Assembly: GCF_008929045.1 (NCBI RefSeq)
Contig: NZ_VFAH01000033.1
Coordinates: 1-59,472 of the forward strand
DNA length: 59,472 bases
Source: Noviherbaspirillum aerium
Lineage (GTDB): Bacteria; Pseudomonadota; Gammaproteobacteria; Burkholderiales; Burkholderiaceae_D
Direction of reading: 5' to 3'
In this document: piece after piece, positions 46,641 through 55,462 of the stretch
How positions within the stretch are numbered: the stretch's first letter is position 1
Layout: every line of letters begins with the position of its first letter
Made by a program: the position numbers and the translations under genes
The notes under the pieces: model-generated
What the model saw: only the letters and a program-made list of their open reading frames with translations
Database searches by the model: none
Told to the model about the DNA's origin: nothing

Positions 46641-46698
46641 TAATACGAGTGAAGCATTCAGTGTTTAGTCTGGTGTTGTTCCAATGAAAGGGCACCTG

Positions 46699-46989
46699 AT
46701 GCAACAACTGAATACCATGCTTGACGCTCCCGGCACCAAATCGCCCGGCCTGTCATTAAGCATTGCGAGCGCCTTGGAGGAAATCAATGAAGTGCAGCGC
46801 TTGCGTTACCAGGTTCTCATCGAAGACGCGGGACTGAGCGGACTGGCAAATTCAACCCGCCTCGGCATGGGTCTGCGACAAATCGGCCAGGGATACCAAT
46901 GTCCACTGCGCAGACCAGCTGGTTCTACTCCCCCGCCCAACCTCGATAGCCGCTACGCGCGACGGTACATGCCATCGCCGATGCAATGA
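46699..46989 (+). pseudogene. truncated N-acyl/acetyltransferase (GNAT-like)
   Basis: The first 60 codons encode ALEEINEVQRLRYQVLIEDAG, typical of the N-terminus of autoinducer-synthase/OlsB-like GNAT proteins (family form: xxQRLRYxVFxEExG). After LSGLANS the frame loses similarity; a shifted frame shortly downstream (CADQLVLLPRPTS) resembles the next strand of that fold, so a frameshift plus truncation is likely. It starts within 60 bases of the transposase remnant. Confidence 0.6.
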
Positions 46990-47011
46990 ATCCTCACCAG
47001 CCTTACTGAAT

Positions 47012-47314
47012 ATGAACATGAAGTTCATCAAGACGGGCGCCGCTGCGGAATTCCAATCCGCTGCGGGAACTCCTCGACAATACGGAGACAAGCAGCCAGT
47101 CGGAGTCATCAGTGTCGACGCGCTGACGGCGTCATTGCGGCAGGCGATGCAGGATTATGCGACATGCCTTACGGCGCTGACAGCGCCCGGACTGGCGGAA
47201 GAGGAGTTGAAGAAACGCGAAGCGACATGCGTGCTGCGCAGGGCGGCGTATCTGGAAGCGAAAGTGGCGCTGGAGACGCGCCTTGTCGATCGTGCGGGTC
47301 TTGGCGCGGAGTGA
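47012..47314 (+). CDS. hypothetical protein (100 residues)
   Basis: A 100-residue, mostly helical protein (ASLRQAMQDYATCLTALTA, KKREATCVLRRAAYLEAKVA). No signal peptide, no family recognised, and no clear ribosome binding site before the ATG. It may be a real small gene or a chance frame in the scar region. Confidence 0.4.
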   Translation: MNMKFIKTGAAAEFQSAAGTPRQYGDKQPVGVISVDALTASLRQAMQDYATCLTALTAPGLAEEELKKREATCVLRRAAYLEAKVALETRLVDRAGLGAE

Positions 47315-47348
47315 GAGAAATAGTTAGACCTTTCAGGCCCTTGCAATC

Positions 47349-47391
47349 GCCCTCACCCCAACCCCTCTCCCGCCTGCGGGAGAGGGGCTAA
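47349..47391. repeat. REP-type hairpin
   Basis: CCCTCACCCCAACCCCTCTC is followed by the inverted repeat CCCCTCTCCCGC / GCGGGAGAGGGG (47362-47373 and 47376-47387). Similar sequence (CCTCACCCC-ACCCCTCTCCC with GGGAGAGGGG) is a widespread dispersed repeat in proteobacterial genomes. It lies between genes and may stop transcription or protect RNA ends. Confidence 0.8.
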
Positions 47392-47603
47392 GTTGTGTTT
47401 TCCAAACTGCTGATCGGTCCGGGATTGGCAGGCAGGTCAAGGCGAAAACGCTCTAATCGACGCAACGCGACTTGAACCGCTTGCGAGGCTTATGCAATAC
47501 GTCCTAGATTATGCGGGATCGGCGGATACGGCAAGCCCGGAGGAACAGCACCGGCGACTGCAAGGCGCGCCGGCATGTGGCATGCCGATGCGCATCAAGT
47601 CTT
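47388..47603. other. intergenic region at the end of the chemosensory operon
   Basis: No gene. A small inverted repeat CGGCAT-GTGGC-ATGCCG (47571-47587) lies just beyond the end of the CheY-like gene on its downstream side and could be its terminator; there is no T-run. Confidence 0.35.
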
Positions 47604-47969
47604 TTAACTGGCCAGTTTGCGGAAGGACTCCAGCACCGCCTCGCCCTTGAACGGCTTGACGATCCATCCCTTGACGCCGGCCGCCTTGCCGCGTTCCTTC
47701 ATGGCGGGGCTGCTTTCGGTCGTCAGCATGACGATGTTCACGCTCTTGTTGCCCAGTTCGTTGCGGACCTTCTCCACCATGGTCAGGCCGTCCATGTTGG
47801 GCATGTTGACGTCGCACACCACCAGCCGGATGCCCGGCAAGGCCTTCACTTTCGACAGGCCATCCTTGCCGTCCACCGCGGTGGCGACATCGAGCCCGCT
47901 TTTCTTGAGGAAACCGGCGACTTCATCGCGCACGGTGCTTGAATCATCTACAACCAGTACCTTGGCCAT
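47604..47969 (-). CDS. CheY-like single-domain response regulator
   Basis: A 121-residue receiver domain with no output domain. Acid pocket VVDDSS, phospho-accepting Asp in VVCDVNMPNMDG, the Thr/Ser switch in VMLTTESS, and the conserved Lys in VKPFKGEAV. Last gene of a four-gene operon with a CheX-like protein, a receptor-tip protein and an Hpt kinase. It should receive phosphate from the kinase encoded at the other end. Confidence 0.95.
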   Translation of the reverse strand: MAKVLVVDDSSTVRDEVAGFLKKSGLDVATAVDGKDGLSKVKALPGIRLVVCDVNMPNMDGLTMVEKVRNELGNKSVNIVMLTTESSPAMKERGKAAGVKGWIVKPFKGEAVLESFRKLAS

Positions 47970-47996
47970 TTTCTTATTCCTTCTTCAAAACATCGG

Positions 47997-48548
47997 TTAA
48001 AACAATTCGAGTTCGCCCGAGACGTCTTCGACTGCGCTGCCGTCCCAGGAAAAGTCCATGCTTGCGTAATCGCACAGGCAGAGCGTTGCCGACAGGCGCA
48101 GCGAGTCGTTGATGACGATGGCATAGCGGGCCGTGAAGCCGGGATTGAGTTCGCGCAGGAACAGTGCGCAGCGACTGTCGAGCGTGAAAGGCGTCGACAT
48201 GCCGAGGTCGGGGAAATGCTTGAGCAATTCCTGATTGACCGCGCCGCAGCACAGATTGGCGGTTTCATAAAAGATTTCGCGGAATGGCTTGCCTTCGGCA
48301 TCGCCCGCGAAGTAAGCCAGCGCCTGCGGCGACTCGTCGAAATGAAACATCATCAGCAGGCGGAAATGCAGCGACGAGATTGTCAGCACCACCATGCTCT
48401 GTCCATCCGGCGCATGGGATGCGCCATCGGAAATGGCCCTGACTTCGCAGGTGTCGCCTGCGTGCAGCGCCAGCCTGGATTGCACCGCCCTGATGAAAAT
48501 GCCGTCCAGGCTTTTCCTGGCCTGTTCGCTGATCATGCGGATGCCCAT
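47997..48548 (-). CDS. CheX-like phosphatase-fold protein
   Basis: A 183-residue protein that resembles the CheX/CheC family: the segment FREIFYETANLCCGAVNQELLKHF fits the phosphatase helix (E-x-x-N pattern; E at REIFYETAN, N in TAN) and VVLTISSLHFRLLMMF is a typical strand region. CheX enzymes dephosphorylate CheY. Its start overlaps the end of the upstream gene by 16 bases, and the CheY-like gene follows after 27 bases. Confidence 0.7.
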   Translation of the reverse strand: MGIRMISEQARKSLDGIFIRAVQSRLALHAGDTCEVRAISDGASHAPDGQSMVVLTISSLHFRLLMMFHFDESPQALAYFAGDAEGKPFREIFYETANLCCGAVNQELLKHFPDLGMSTPFTLDSRCALFLRELNPGFTARYAIVINDSLRLSATLCLCDYASMDFSWDGSAVEDVSGELELF

Positions 48549-49267
48549 TCCAGCTTTTGCTGCAATTGCCCGGCACAGGCCTCGATGCTGCTGAGCGATG
48601 CCATGATCATCTTGCCGCCGGCCTGGATGTCCTGGAAGGTGGCCGTCGTGGTCATGTCGTTGCGATGCAGGCTGTTGCTGTAATCGCGCGACAGGCCTTC
48701 GGTGCGCAGCGCCAGCGACCTGACTTCATGGGCAACCACCGCAAAGCCCCGGCCTGCCTGCCCGGCGCGGGAAGCCTCGATGGAGGCGTTCAGCGATACG
48801 ATCACGACATGCTTGACGATGGATGCCAGCTCCTGGTTCTTGGCATGCATGTCCTGATTCTGCGCCATCAGCGAATCCATTTGTTCATGCCAGCGCTCGA
48901 ACGTGGCCGCCAGCCCCTTGAGCCGGGCGGCTTCCGAGGTGATGCGCGCGGCTTCGGCGCTCCAGCTGTTCTGCCGTTCGGCGGCATCCCGGAGCGAGGT
49001 TTCCTGCTCTCCGATCCGCCGCGCCTGTTCTTCGGCAAGCTCCTGCAGCTGCGCGATCTCGGCCTGCTGCATGTCGAGCGTACGCTCGCGTTGCGCAAGC
49101 TCGGCTGCATGCCTGGCTTCCGCCTGCGCCAGGGCCGCAAGCTGCTCATCGCCTGCGCGCCGAATTTCGGCTTCGGCCTGCGCGCGTATTGTCTTCAGCC
49201 GGACCATCGCCAGCATGGCGGCGAGAATGCCGCCGGCAATCCCGCCCATCAGATATTGCTCGATCAC
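48533..49267 (-). CDS. membrane-anchored receptor-tip (MCP signalling) protein
   Basis: A 244-residue protein: one N-terminal membrane segment (GGIAGGILAAMLAMV), a long coiled coil, then the chemoreceptor hairpin tip region VSLNASIEASRAGQAGRGFAVVAHEVRSLA (pieces of it), followed by a short coiled coil. It has no ligand-binding, HAMP or long four-helix bundle. Receptor tips normally contact CheW and CheA; here the only kinase is the operon's own. Its start overlaps the kinase stop by 4 bases. Confidence 0.8.
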   Translation of the reverse strand: MIEQYLMGGIAGGILAAMLAMVRLKTIRAQAEAEIRRAGDEQLAALAQAEARHAAELAQRERTLDMQQAEIAQLQELAEEQARRIGEQETSLRDAAERQNSWSAEAARITSEAARLKGLAATFERWHEQMDSLMAQNQDMHAKNQELASIVKHVVIVSLNASIEASRAGQAGRGFAVVAHEVRSLALRTEGLSRDYSNSLHRNDMTTTATFQDIQAGGKMIMASLSSIEACAGQLQQKLEWASA

Positions 49268-51717
49268 ACTGCTTCCTTTTGCGCCGCGCTAGCTTCTGGC
49301 ATGCCGGCGTGCTGTTCGTTTCCCAATTGCGCTCCTGCTGCCGTGTTGCCGCGAGTGCCGTTGTCAGCCGGCGCAAGCGCAGCCGGCGGCATGTCGCCGG
49401 CCACCGCCATGCCGGCCGGCAGCATCACGATGGTGCGGAACTGCCGGTAGTCGGCGCCGGCCCGGTCGTCGCAGAACTGGATTTCGATGCTGCCATGTTC
49501 GCGCCGCACGAAATCCTGCACCGCATCCATGCCGACGCCCCGCCCTGAAATTTCCGTGACCTGCGCCGCGGTGGAGAAGCCGGGCCGGAAGATCAGCTGT
49601 GCGACTTCCTCGTCGCTCAAGGTGGCGGCCGGATGGATCAGGCCCTTGTCGGCCGCGATGCGGCGAATGCGTGACAGCGCCAGGCCGCGGCCATCGTCGC
49701 CGAGTTCCAGCCTCAGCATGCCGCCCGCCACGTCCGCGCTGATGTGAATCGTGCCGGCAGGCGTTTTGCCCTGCAGCCTGCGGACTTCGGCAACTTCCAG
49801 CCCGTGGTCCATCGCATTGCGGATCAGGTGCATGAAGACATTCTTCAGTACACCGCCTGCCTGGGTGCGTACCCGGTAACCGTTGTCGATGATCTTTACT
49901 GTCGGGGTTTCCTTGTCCAGCTCGGAAGCGAGCGAGGGCAGCGAGTCAAGCACATTGCCGAGCGTTTCGGCAAGCGTCTCCGTACCGAGCAGCCGCAGAT
50001 TCCTGCGCACCGTTTCATGCGCCGACAGCAGCTCGTGCAGGTTGGCCGTGTTGACCGTTTCCAGGCGGTGCAGGCTTTCGAGCACATGCTCCTGGTCGAC
50101 CATCAGGTAGCGCCCGGCGCCGGCACGCAAGCCAGGCCCCTTGCGGCCGAGACTGAATTCATTGATGTCCGCATACAGTTCGACCATGTCGCGCACCTTG
50201 AACAGTTCCTGCAGCATCATGCTCTGGTCCCAGGCCAGCTTGGGCCGCGGCTTGCGCAGTTCTTCACAGGTCTGTTCGGCCAGATGGACGACATTGGTCA
50301 GGTGGTTCAATCCATAAGTGCGCGCATTGCCCTTGATGGTATGCATGTTGCGGAACAGCTGCGCCACGGCATCGGCATGCAGCTCGGGATGCTCGCGGAT
50401 GATGACTTCATTCTCGGTGACGAATTTCATCGACCCGACAATGAATTCATGGAATTTTTCCTGGCTCACCGCCAGCACTTCGCCGATGATTTCCAGCTTG
50501 CGCTTCTGCTCGCCGGCCTCGGCCGCCAGCTTGCGCAGTTCGGTGACGTCGCGCACGCACAGCATCAGGCGCACCGTCGTATCGGTGTCGTCGGTGATCG
50601 GCGACCAGCTCAGGTCGAGGACCTTGACGCGGCCATCGGCCATGGTCTTTTCAAACTCGCCCACCAGCAGATGCTGGTTGAACTCGAAGTTCATCGCATC
50701 TTCGCCGATGCTGGCACGGACGGCGGCATCGATCTGGGCCAGGGCGTCGGCGCCCAGGTTGGCACCGGAAAAGAGCAGGTCCATCAGGTTGCGGCCGATG
50801 ATGTCATCCGTTTCCAGGATGGTTTCAAGATGGGCGGAATATTCCGGATGCACGCGCACGCCCTCGACCACGGTCAGGATCCCCTGCGGCATGTTTTCCA
50901 GCATGGCCTGGATGTCGGCGGTCTTCTGCCTGACCTGGGCCGAGCTTTCCTCGATCTTCTCGATCATGCCGTTGAAGGCGACGATGGAGCGGCCGATTTC
51001 ATCCATGGTCTGCACCGGCACGCGGCGGGTGAAATCCTGGCTGGCGGCGATTTCGCTCATCATTGCCTGCATCCTGCTGATGGGGCCGGTGATGCGGCGG
51101 TAGAGCAGCATGCCGACGGCCGACAGGATCAATGCCGCCAGCAGAGTCACCACCGAGAGCGTGGTGGTGGTGGTCGCGAGATTGTCATTGAGCGCAATGA
51201 TCGCGTCATCCTTCGCGCGGTTCTTTTCGATGCGCAGGGTATCGACGATCTGTTCCAGCTCGCCCTGGTACTGGACGACATTGCCGAACAGGTTGGCCTG
51301 GGCAAGTTCATTCTTGCCGGCATCCTTGAACCGCATGGTCTCTTCGATGGCGGACAGATAATTGTCGAGGCTTTCGCCAGCCTGTTCCATCAGGCCTTTC
51401 TGGCGGCTGCCGGCGGCCTGCGCCACCTGGTGCGCGATCGCCTCGCGCAGCTGCTTCCGGGAAGCGGCCAGTTTTTCCTTCGCCTGCTCCATCATCTGCC
51501 TGTCCGGCGCACTGGCAAGGACGATGGTGGCGAGCTGCACATCCTTCAGGCGCGAAACCAGGTCGGCCGATGCGAGTGCGCTCGGCACGACGCCTTCGGT
51601 AACCAGCCTGACTTGCGTGGCGCCCTGTCGGAATTGCTGAAAGGCATAGCCGCCAATCCCGCATATCGCGGCAAACATCAGGACGACCAGCAGGGTAATG
51701 CGTTGTCGAATAGTCAT
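49264..51717 (-). CDS. membrane Hpt-containing histidine kinase (CheA-like)
   Basis: An 817-residue kinase. Helix 7-27, extracytoplasmic four-helix sensor 28-185, helix 186-208, HAMP 209-262, coiled coil, PAS-like domain about 275-398, Hpt domain about 420-520 with phospho-His 459 in MHTIKGNARTYG, dimer segment, and a HATPase domain with N box HLIRNAMDHG (630-639), DDGRGL (674-679) and GRGVGMD (725-731). It has no CheW-like P5 domain and no P2 domain, unlike CheA. It therefore looks like a sensor kinase whose His is on an Hpt domain. First gene of the operon. Confidence 0.88.
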   Translation of the reverse strand: MTIRQRITLLVVLMFAAICGIGGYAFQQFRQGATQVRLVTEGVVPSALASADLVSRLKDVQLATIVLASAPDRQMMEQAKEKLAASRKQLREAIAHQVAQAAGSRQKGLMEQAGESLDNYLSAIEETMRFKDAGKNELAQANLFGNVVQYQGELEQIVDTLRIEKNRAKDDAIIALNDNLATTTTTLSVVTLLAALILSAVGMLLYRRITGPISRMQAMMSEIAASQDFTRRVPVQTMDEIGRSIVAFNGMIEKIEESSAQVRQKTADIQAMLENMPQGILTVVEGVRVHPEYSAHLETILETDDIIGRNLMDLLFSGANLGADALAQIDAAVRASIGEDAMNFEFNQHLLVGEFEKTMADGRVKVLDLSWSPITDDTDTTVRLMLCVRDVTELRKLAAEAGEQKRKLEIIGEVLAVSQEKFHEFIVGSMKFVTENEVIIREHPELHADAVAQLFRNMHTIKGNARTYGLNHLTNVVHLAEQTCEELRKPRPKLAWDQSMMLQELFKVRDMVELYADINEFSLGRKGPGLRAGAGRYLMVDQEHVLESLHRLETVNTANLHELLSAHETVRRNLRLLGTETLAETLGNVLDSLPSLASELDKETPTVKIIDNGYRVRTQAGGVLKNVFMHLIRNAMDHGLEVAEVRRLQGKTPAGTIHISADVAGGMLRLELGDDGRGLALSRIRRIAADKGLIHPAATLSDEEVAQLIFRPGFSTAAQVTEISGRGVGMDAVQDFVRREHGSIEIQFCDDRAGADYRQFRTIVMLPAGMAVAGDMPPAALAPADNGTRGNTAAGAQLGNEQHAGMPEASAAQKEAV

Positions 51718-51903
51718 GCGCTTGTAATGTTGCTCATTGTCGTTGGGAATGCGCGTATTGTCGTGGAGAAATATGACAAGCCTATTAAGTGTCCAGACGT
51801 CACCTTTCTAGGTTGATGACGTCCCGATGAAATTTTCGGCAATGAAAAACCTCCAATACACAATCCCATTCATGGAGTGCGCCGTGATGACCTGGAAAAT
51901 TTC

Positions 51904-52365
51904 ATGAACCGGCTGCCGGTAATGGCGGCTTCCGTTCTGCTTTGCGCATGTGCCGGCCTAGGCTTGCGCAGCGACGGTCCGATTCCCTGGGAAACGGTCG
52001 ACTCCGATATCTATTCCGGCCTGGACGCGGGAATGACGGTCACCGTGCGGGACCAGCGAACCTGGTCCCGGCTCTGGGCCGAGCACAAGGCCAACCGCCA
52101 TCATCCCTATCCCTTGCCTCGCATTGATTTCAGCGAGGAGATGGTCGTCGGCATTTTTACCGGCGAGCGTCCGAACGGCTGCCATGCGGTTCGCATTCAA
52201 CGCGTGTACCGGAAGGATGGCAGCGTCGTCGTCGAGTACAGTGAAAGAATTCCCTCGGGGCCACGCATCTGCAACTACGCCGTGACACATCCCTCCCATC
52301 TGGTTGCCATCCCCCGCTCGGCCGGGCCGGTGAAGTTCGTTCGCATGCCGGACCGCCCGAGCTGA
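51904..52365 (+). CDS. PrcB-like small lipoprotein
   Basis: A 153-residue lipoprotein: short hydrophobic N-terminus with Cys in LLCAC as lipobox, then a single PrcB C-terminal-like beta domain with RTWSRLWAEHKANRHHPYPL, IDFSEEMVVGIFTGERPNGC and the GSVVVEYSERIP strand. PrcB-type domains occur in proteins that aid the PrtP protease of Treponema, but the wider family has no fixed function. The ATG at 51904 is preferred over the GTG at 51877 because GGAAAA precedes it. Confidence 0.7.
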   Translation: MNRLPVMAASVLLCACAGLGLRSDGPIPWETVDSDIYSGLDAGMTVTVRDQRTWSRLWAEHKANRHHPYPLPRIDFSEEMVVGIFTGERPNGCHAVRIQRVYRKDGSVVVEYSERIPSGPRICNYAVTHPSHLVAIPRSAGPVKFVRMPDRPS

Positions 52366-52526
52366 CTTTCCTTGCTGCGGCCAATGCCTCGCCCTTGCTC
52401 TCTGTCTTGACCAATGACAGCCGCAGCGAGGGGACGCTTGTGCGGGAGGCGGCTTGTACTAAGTCAGCACCGATGGCCGGTTTTCATTGAATAATCGTAA
52501 ATAACAATTCGTATAGAGGGCGCCTG

Positions 52527-54065
52527 ATGGAAACTGAAATGAAGCTTTTGGTCGATGAGAGCCTGCTTGGAAAACTTGAAGATCTGCAATCGCTGAACCG
52601 GGTCTCGGTCGGCAAGCCCGTGATACAGGCGCAGAAGGATGTGTATTTCGACACGCCTGGCTACGACCTGATGAGCAACGGCATGGGCCTGCGGGTCCGC
52701 AAGGCGGCGGGCAAGCGCATGCAAACCCTGAAGGCCGGCGGCAGCGTGCAGTCCGGCCTGCATCGGCGCGATGAGTGGGAGGCCGGCATCGACACGGACC
52801 ATCCCGATATCAACGCCCTGAAACGCATGGCCGATGGCAATCCGGGCGTGACAAAAATCCTCGACCAGCCTGGACTGCAAGACAAGCTGCAGCCCATCTT
52901 CACACTGGACATCGAGCGCACCATCCGCCAGCTGCGCCTGCCGGCGGGCACCGAAGTCGAAATGGCCATCGACCGCGGACATATCGTGCACGGGGATAAA
53001 CGCGAGCCGGTTTCCGAAATAGAACTGGAAGTCAAGTCCGGTTCGCCGCAGCACCTGTTCGCCTTTGCGCTGGAACTGCTCGACGCAGTCCCGATGCGCA
53101 TCGGCTCGCTGAGCAAGGCCGAGCGCGGCTATGCACTGCTGGCTCGCGCCAAGCCCAAGGTCGTGAAGGCGGAAAAGCTGAAGCTGAAGACGGACATGAC
53201 GATCGAACAGGCCTTCATTGCGATTGTCACGAATTGCCTTGCACAGGTTCACGGCAACGAACAAAGGGTGATGCACGACACCGATGCCGAGAGCCTGCAC
53301 CAGATGCGGGTGGGATTGCGCCGCCTGCGTTCGGCGCTGGACATGTTCGAAGACATCATCGCCTGCCCCGCGGTCATCCAGGAAGAACTCAGGCAGCTGG
53401 CGACGCGCCTCGGCGCCGCGCGGGATTGGCAGGTGCTGGCCGGGTCCACGCTGGAACGGGTGGCGGTGCACGCTCCCACGGATATCGATATCGGCGAACT
53501 GACCGCCGCAGCCGCCGAGAATGCCTCGAGGTATCGCATGCAGGCCGCGGAGGAAGTCGGCTCGGTCGAGTACACCCGGCTGCAATTGCAGCTTGCCGAA
53601 TGGCTGGCCGGCAGGCACTGGCGGGACAGTCTCGGCGACGGCGAAGCCGGGCAGTTCGACGCGCCGGTTTCGAAATTCGCCAAGGCCATGCTCAGGCACA
53701 ATGAGCGCCGTCTGCTCAAGCGGGGCAAGCGTCTTGACGACAATGAACCGGAATCCCGCCACCGCGTGCGCATTGCCGCCAAAAAGGCGCGCTATGCCAG
53801 TGAATTCTTTGCCTCACTTTATCCGAAGCAGCGCGTGAACCACTATCTTTCCGCGCTCTCGGCGATGCAGGAAGAACTCGGCTGGCTCAACGATGCCGCC
53901 GTCGGAACCGAACTGCTGGCGCAATTGCATCTGTCGCATCCCGCCTCGGCGGTCGAGGCATCGTTTGCGAGGGGTTATCTGGCCGCCGGCATTTACGGCA
54001 GCGGCTCGGGCATACGCAAGCTGTGGAAGGACTTCACTCGCGTGAAGCCGCCTTACAAGCATTGA
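52527..54065 (+). CDS. CYTH-CHAD protein, inorganic triphosphatase-like
   Basis: A 512-residue protein. N-terminal CYTH domain (residues 1-205) with the metal-site motif ExExK at METEMK and the phosphate-binding basic strands GLRVRKAAGKRMQTLKAG; then a CHAD domain (about 225-510) with the conserved His-rich helices, for example HDTDAESLHQMRVGLRRLR and RHRVRIAAKKARYASEFF. E. coli YgiF has this plan and hydrolyses inorganic triphosphate. CHAD domains bind polyphosphate, so a link to the PPK2 gene 1.5 kb downstream is plausible. Confidence 0.92.
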   Translation: METEMKLLVDESLLGKLEDLQSLNRVSVGKPVIQAQKDVYFDTPGYDLMSNGMGLRVRKAAGKRMQTLKAGGSVQSGLHRRDEWEAGIDTDHPDINALKRMADGNPGVTKILDQPGLQDKLQPIFTLDIERTIRQLRLPAGTEVEMAIDRGHIVHGDKREPVSEIELEVKSGSPQHLFAFALELLDAVPMRIGSLSKAERGYALLARAKPKVVKAEKLKLKTDMTIEQAFIAIVTNCLAQVHGNEQRVMHDTDAESLHQMRVGLRRLRSALDMFEDIIACPAVIQEELRQLATRLGAARDWQVLAGSTLERVAVHAPTDIDIGELTAAAAENASRYRMQAAEEVGSVEYTRLQLQLAEWLAGRHWRDSLGDGEAGQFDAPVSKFAKAMLRHNERRLLKRGKRLDDNEPESRHRVRIAAKKARYASEFFASLYPKQRVNHYLSALSAMQEELGWLNDAAVGTELLAQLHLSHPASAVEASFARGYLAAGIYGSGSGIRKLWKDFTRVKPPYKH

Positions 54066-54151
54066 TTCGCCCATTCCGCAGCGTATCCCCGAATGTAATG
54101 ACGGCAGCCGGGATGCGCTGCCGCCCATCCTGTGGGGATACCCGGGCAAAG

Positions 54152-55201
54152 TTACTTGTATACGACCGAGCCTTTATCCCAGCCGTGAATCCGCGAAACC
54201 ACCGTCTCGTTGTTGGGATTCTGCTTGTGCTTTGAAAGCACATAGAAGGAGCGGCGGGCAATCGATGCAAGATTGAAATACCAGTCGAATTTCTGATGGA
54301 TCGCCACCTCGACTGCATCCTGGCGGTAAAGGCCGTGGGCATTGAATTGATCCTCCCACCATGCGCTGCCCGCCCAGATGAGATGCCCCATATGCGGAAT
54401 GCCGTTTTCATCCACCGGGAACCTGTCGAACAATTCCCTGCGCTCGGCCTGTTCGCTCCAGGATGGATAGGCATCGGTGTATTCCGAATGCCCGAGCGGA
54501 AAGACGGTGCCGTAATTGCGATCCGGCCCCCACGCGGGCGAATTGAGAAAGACGTAGCCGTCGTCATCCAGAAGCGAGGCCAGCTTTTCCAGATAGCTGC
54601 TCAGGCGGTTTGGATTGAGGTGTTCGAAAATATCCAGCGCCAGCACCAGGTCGTATGTCGCGGGCATTTCGATGGTGAGAATGTCACCGACGAAGATATT
54701 GTCCCTGACCGATTCCGGAGCCTTGCTTTTGACAAAGTTGCTGATGTCGACGCCATGGGACGACACCCCGAGCTCAAGCATCGCCTGCATGACCGCGCCG
54801 GTATTGCAGCCGATATCGAGCGCGATGCCGGGCGAAAAATACGAGGCAATCAGCGCCATCGTCCTCTTGTCGACATCAAGGTTGTAGCCCCATGGCCTGG
54901 ACTCTTCGTAATAACCGGTCTCGTGAATCATCCGTTCAAGCCAGTCATAGTCGGACCGGTCCTGAACAACGAAGGCCATCGGCCATCCGCTGTTGACCGT
55001 AGGACAAGCCTGATAGCATTCCGGGCGGATATCGATCGGTCGCCGCACCGGTGCGCGCACGTTCTGCGAACCGGCTTCCAGTGGAGGCGAAGGGAGCGGC
55101 ATGCCGGGAGTGCCGGACGCATCAGGAGTTTCCAGCGGCTTGCCGTTGCCCAGGAAAGGGCGGACCAGGGGACGAACAATCTCACGCAGTGAAGGACGCA
55201 T
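54152..55201 (-). CDS. class I SAM-dependent methyltransferase
   Basis: A 349-residue protein. Methyltransferase core in the middle: motif I IALDIGCNTGAVMQAML, HGVDIS, and the DLVLALDIFEHLNPNRL block typical of small-molecule or glycan methyltransferases. The first 90 residues are variable and Pro-rich and precede the motif CYQACPTVNSGWPMAF. The ATG at 55201 (AAGGAA upstream) is preferred to the TTG at 55222. No sugar-biosynthesis partner is adjacent. It converges on the CYTH-CHAD gene. Confidence 0.82.
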   Translation of the reverse strand: MRPSLREIVRPLVRPFLGNGKPLETPDASGTPGMPLPSPPLEAGSQNVRAPVRRPIDIRPECYQACPTVNSGWPMAFVVQDRSDYDWLERMIHETGYYEESRPWGYNLDVDKRTMALIASYFSPGIALDIGCNTGAVMQAMLELGVSSHGVDISNFVKSKAPESVRDNIFVGDILTIEMPATYDLVLALDIFEHLNPNRLSSYLEKLASLLDDDGYVFLNSPAWGPDRNYGTVFPLGHSEYTDAYPSWSEQAERRELFDRFPVDENGIPHMGHLIWAGSAWWEDQFNAHGLYRQDAVEVAIHQKFDWYFNLASIARRSFYVLSKHKQNPNNETVVSRIHGWDKGSVVYK

Positions 55202-55337
55202 AAAGTCGGAATTCCTTGGCAAGCCAACACCGGTCCCAAGCCAATCGATGAGAGAGGTGGAGAACGGTATCGGCGAAAGATTTCATTGAAGCCGGCATCC
55301 AGTGCGCGGCTTGAGCCACGCATGCCTGGACCACGCC
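55202..55337. other. intergenic region left of the second MITE-like repeat
   Basis: About 135 bases without a supported gene, upstream of the methyltransferase gene. Confidence 0.3.
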
Positions 55338-55462
55338 CAGACGGATTGCCGGTGGGTGTACGGAGGAATCGCCTTGCCTTGGGATGCATGGCAAGGCGGG
55401 AGAAGCGCCGTGCGCCCAGGACAAGCCGAGGCGACCGACCATCCGCCTGCAATCCGCTCTAG
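55338..55462. repeat. MITE-like repeat, copy 2
   Basis: A 125-base copy of the element at 16610-16771. The right end (GCAATCCGCTCTAG) is intact and the inner blocks GGCAAGGCGGGAGAAGCGCC and CAAGCCGAGGCGACCGACCA match copy 1. The left end (GACGGATTGCCGG) is decayed and the 37-base insert of copy 1 is absent. The TA beside the right end is retained. It lies between the methyltransferase and ppk2 genes. Confidence 0.75.

Noticed and set aside
46684-46989. Intact acyl-homoserine-lactone synthase
   Set aside because: Only the first strand and helix region resemble that family, and the frame is broken soon after; called as a remnant instead.
49744-51816. Rightward 690-codon frame opposite the Hpt kinase
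   Set aside because: Antisense shadow of the kinase gene; the kinase domains are clear on the minus strand.
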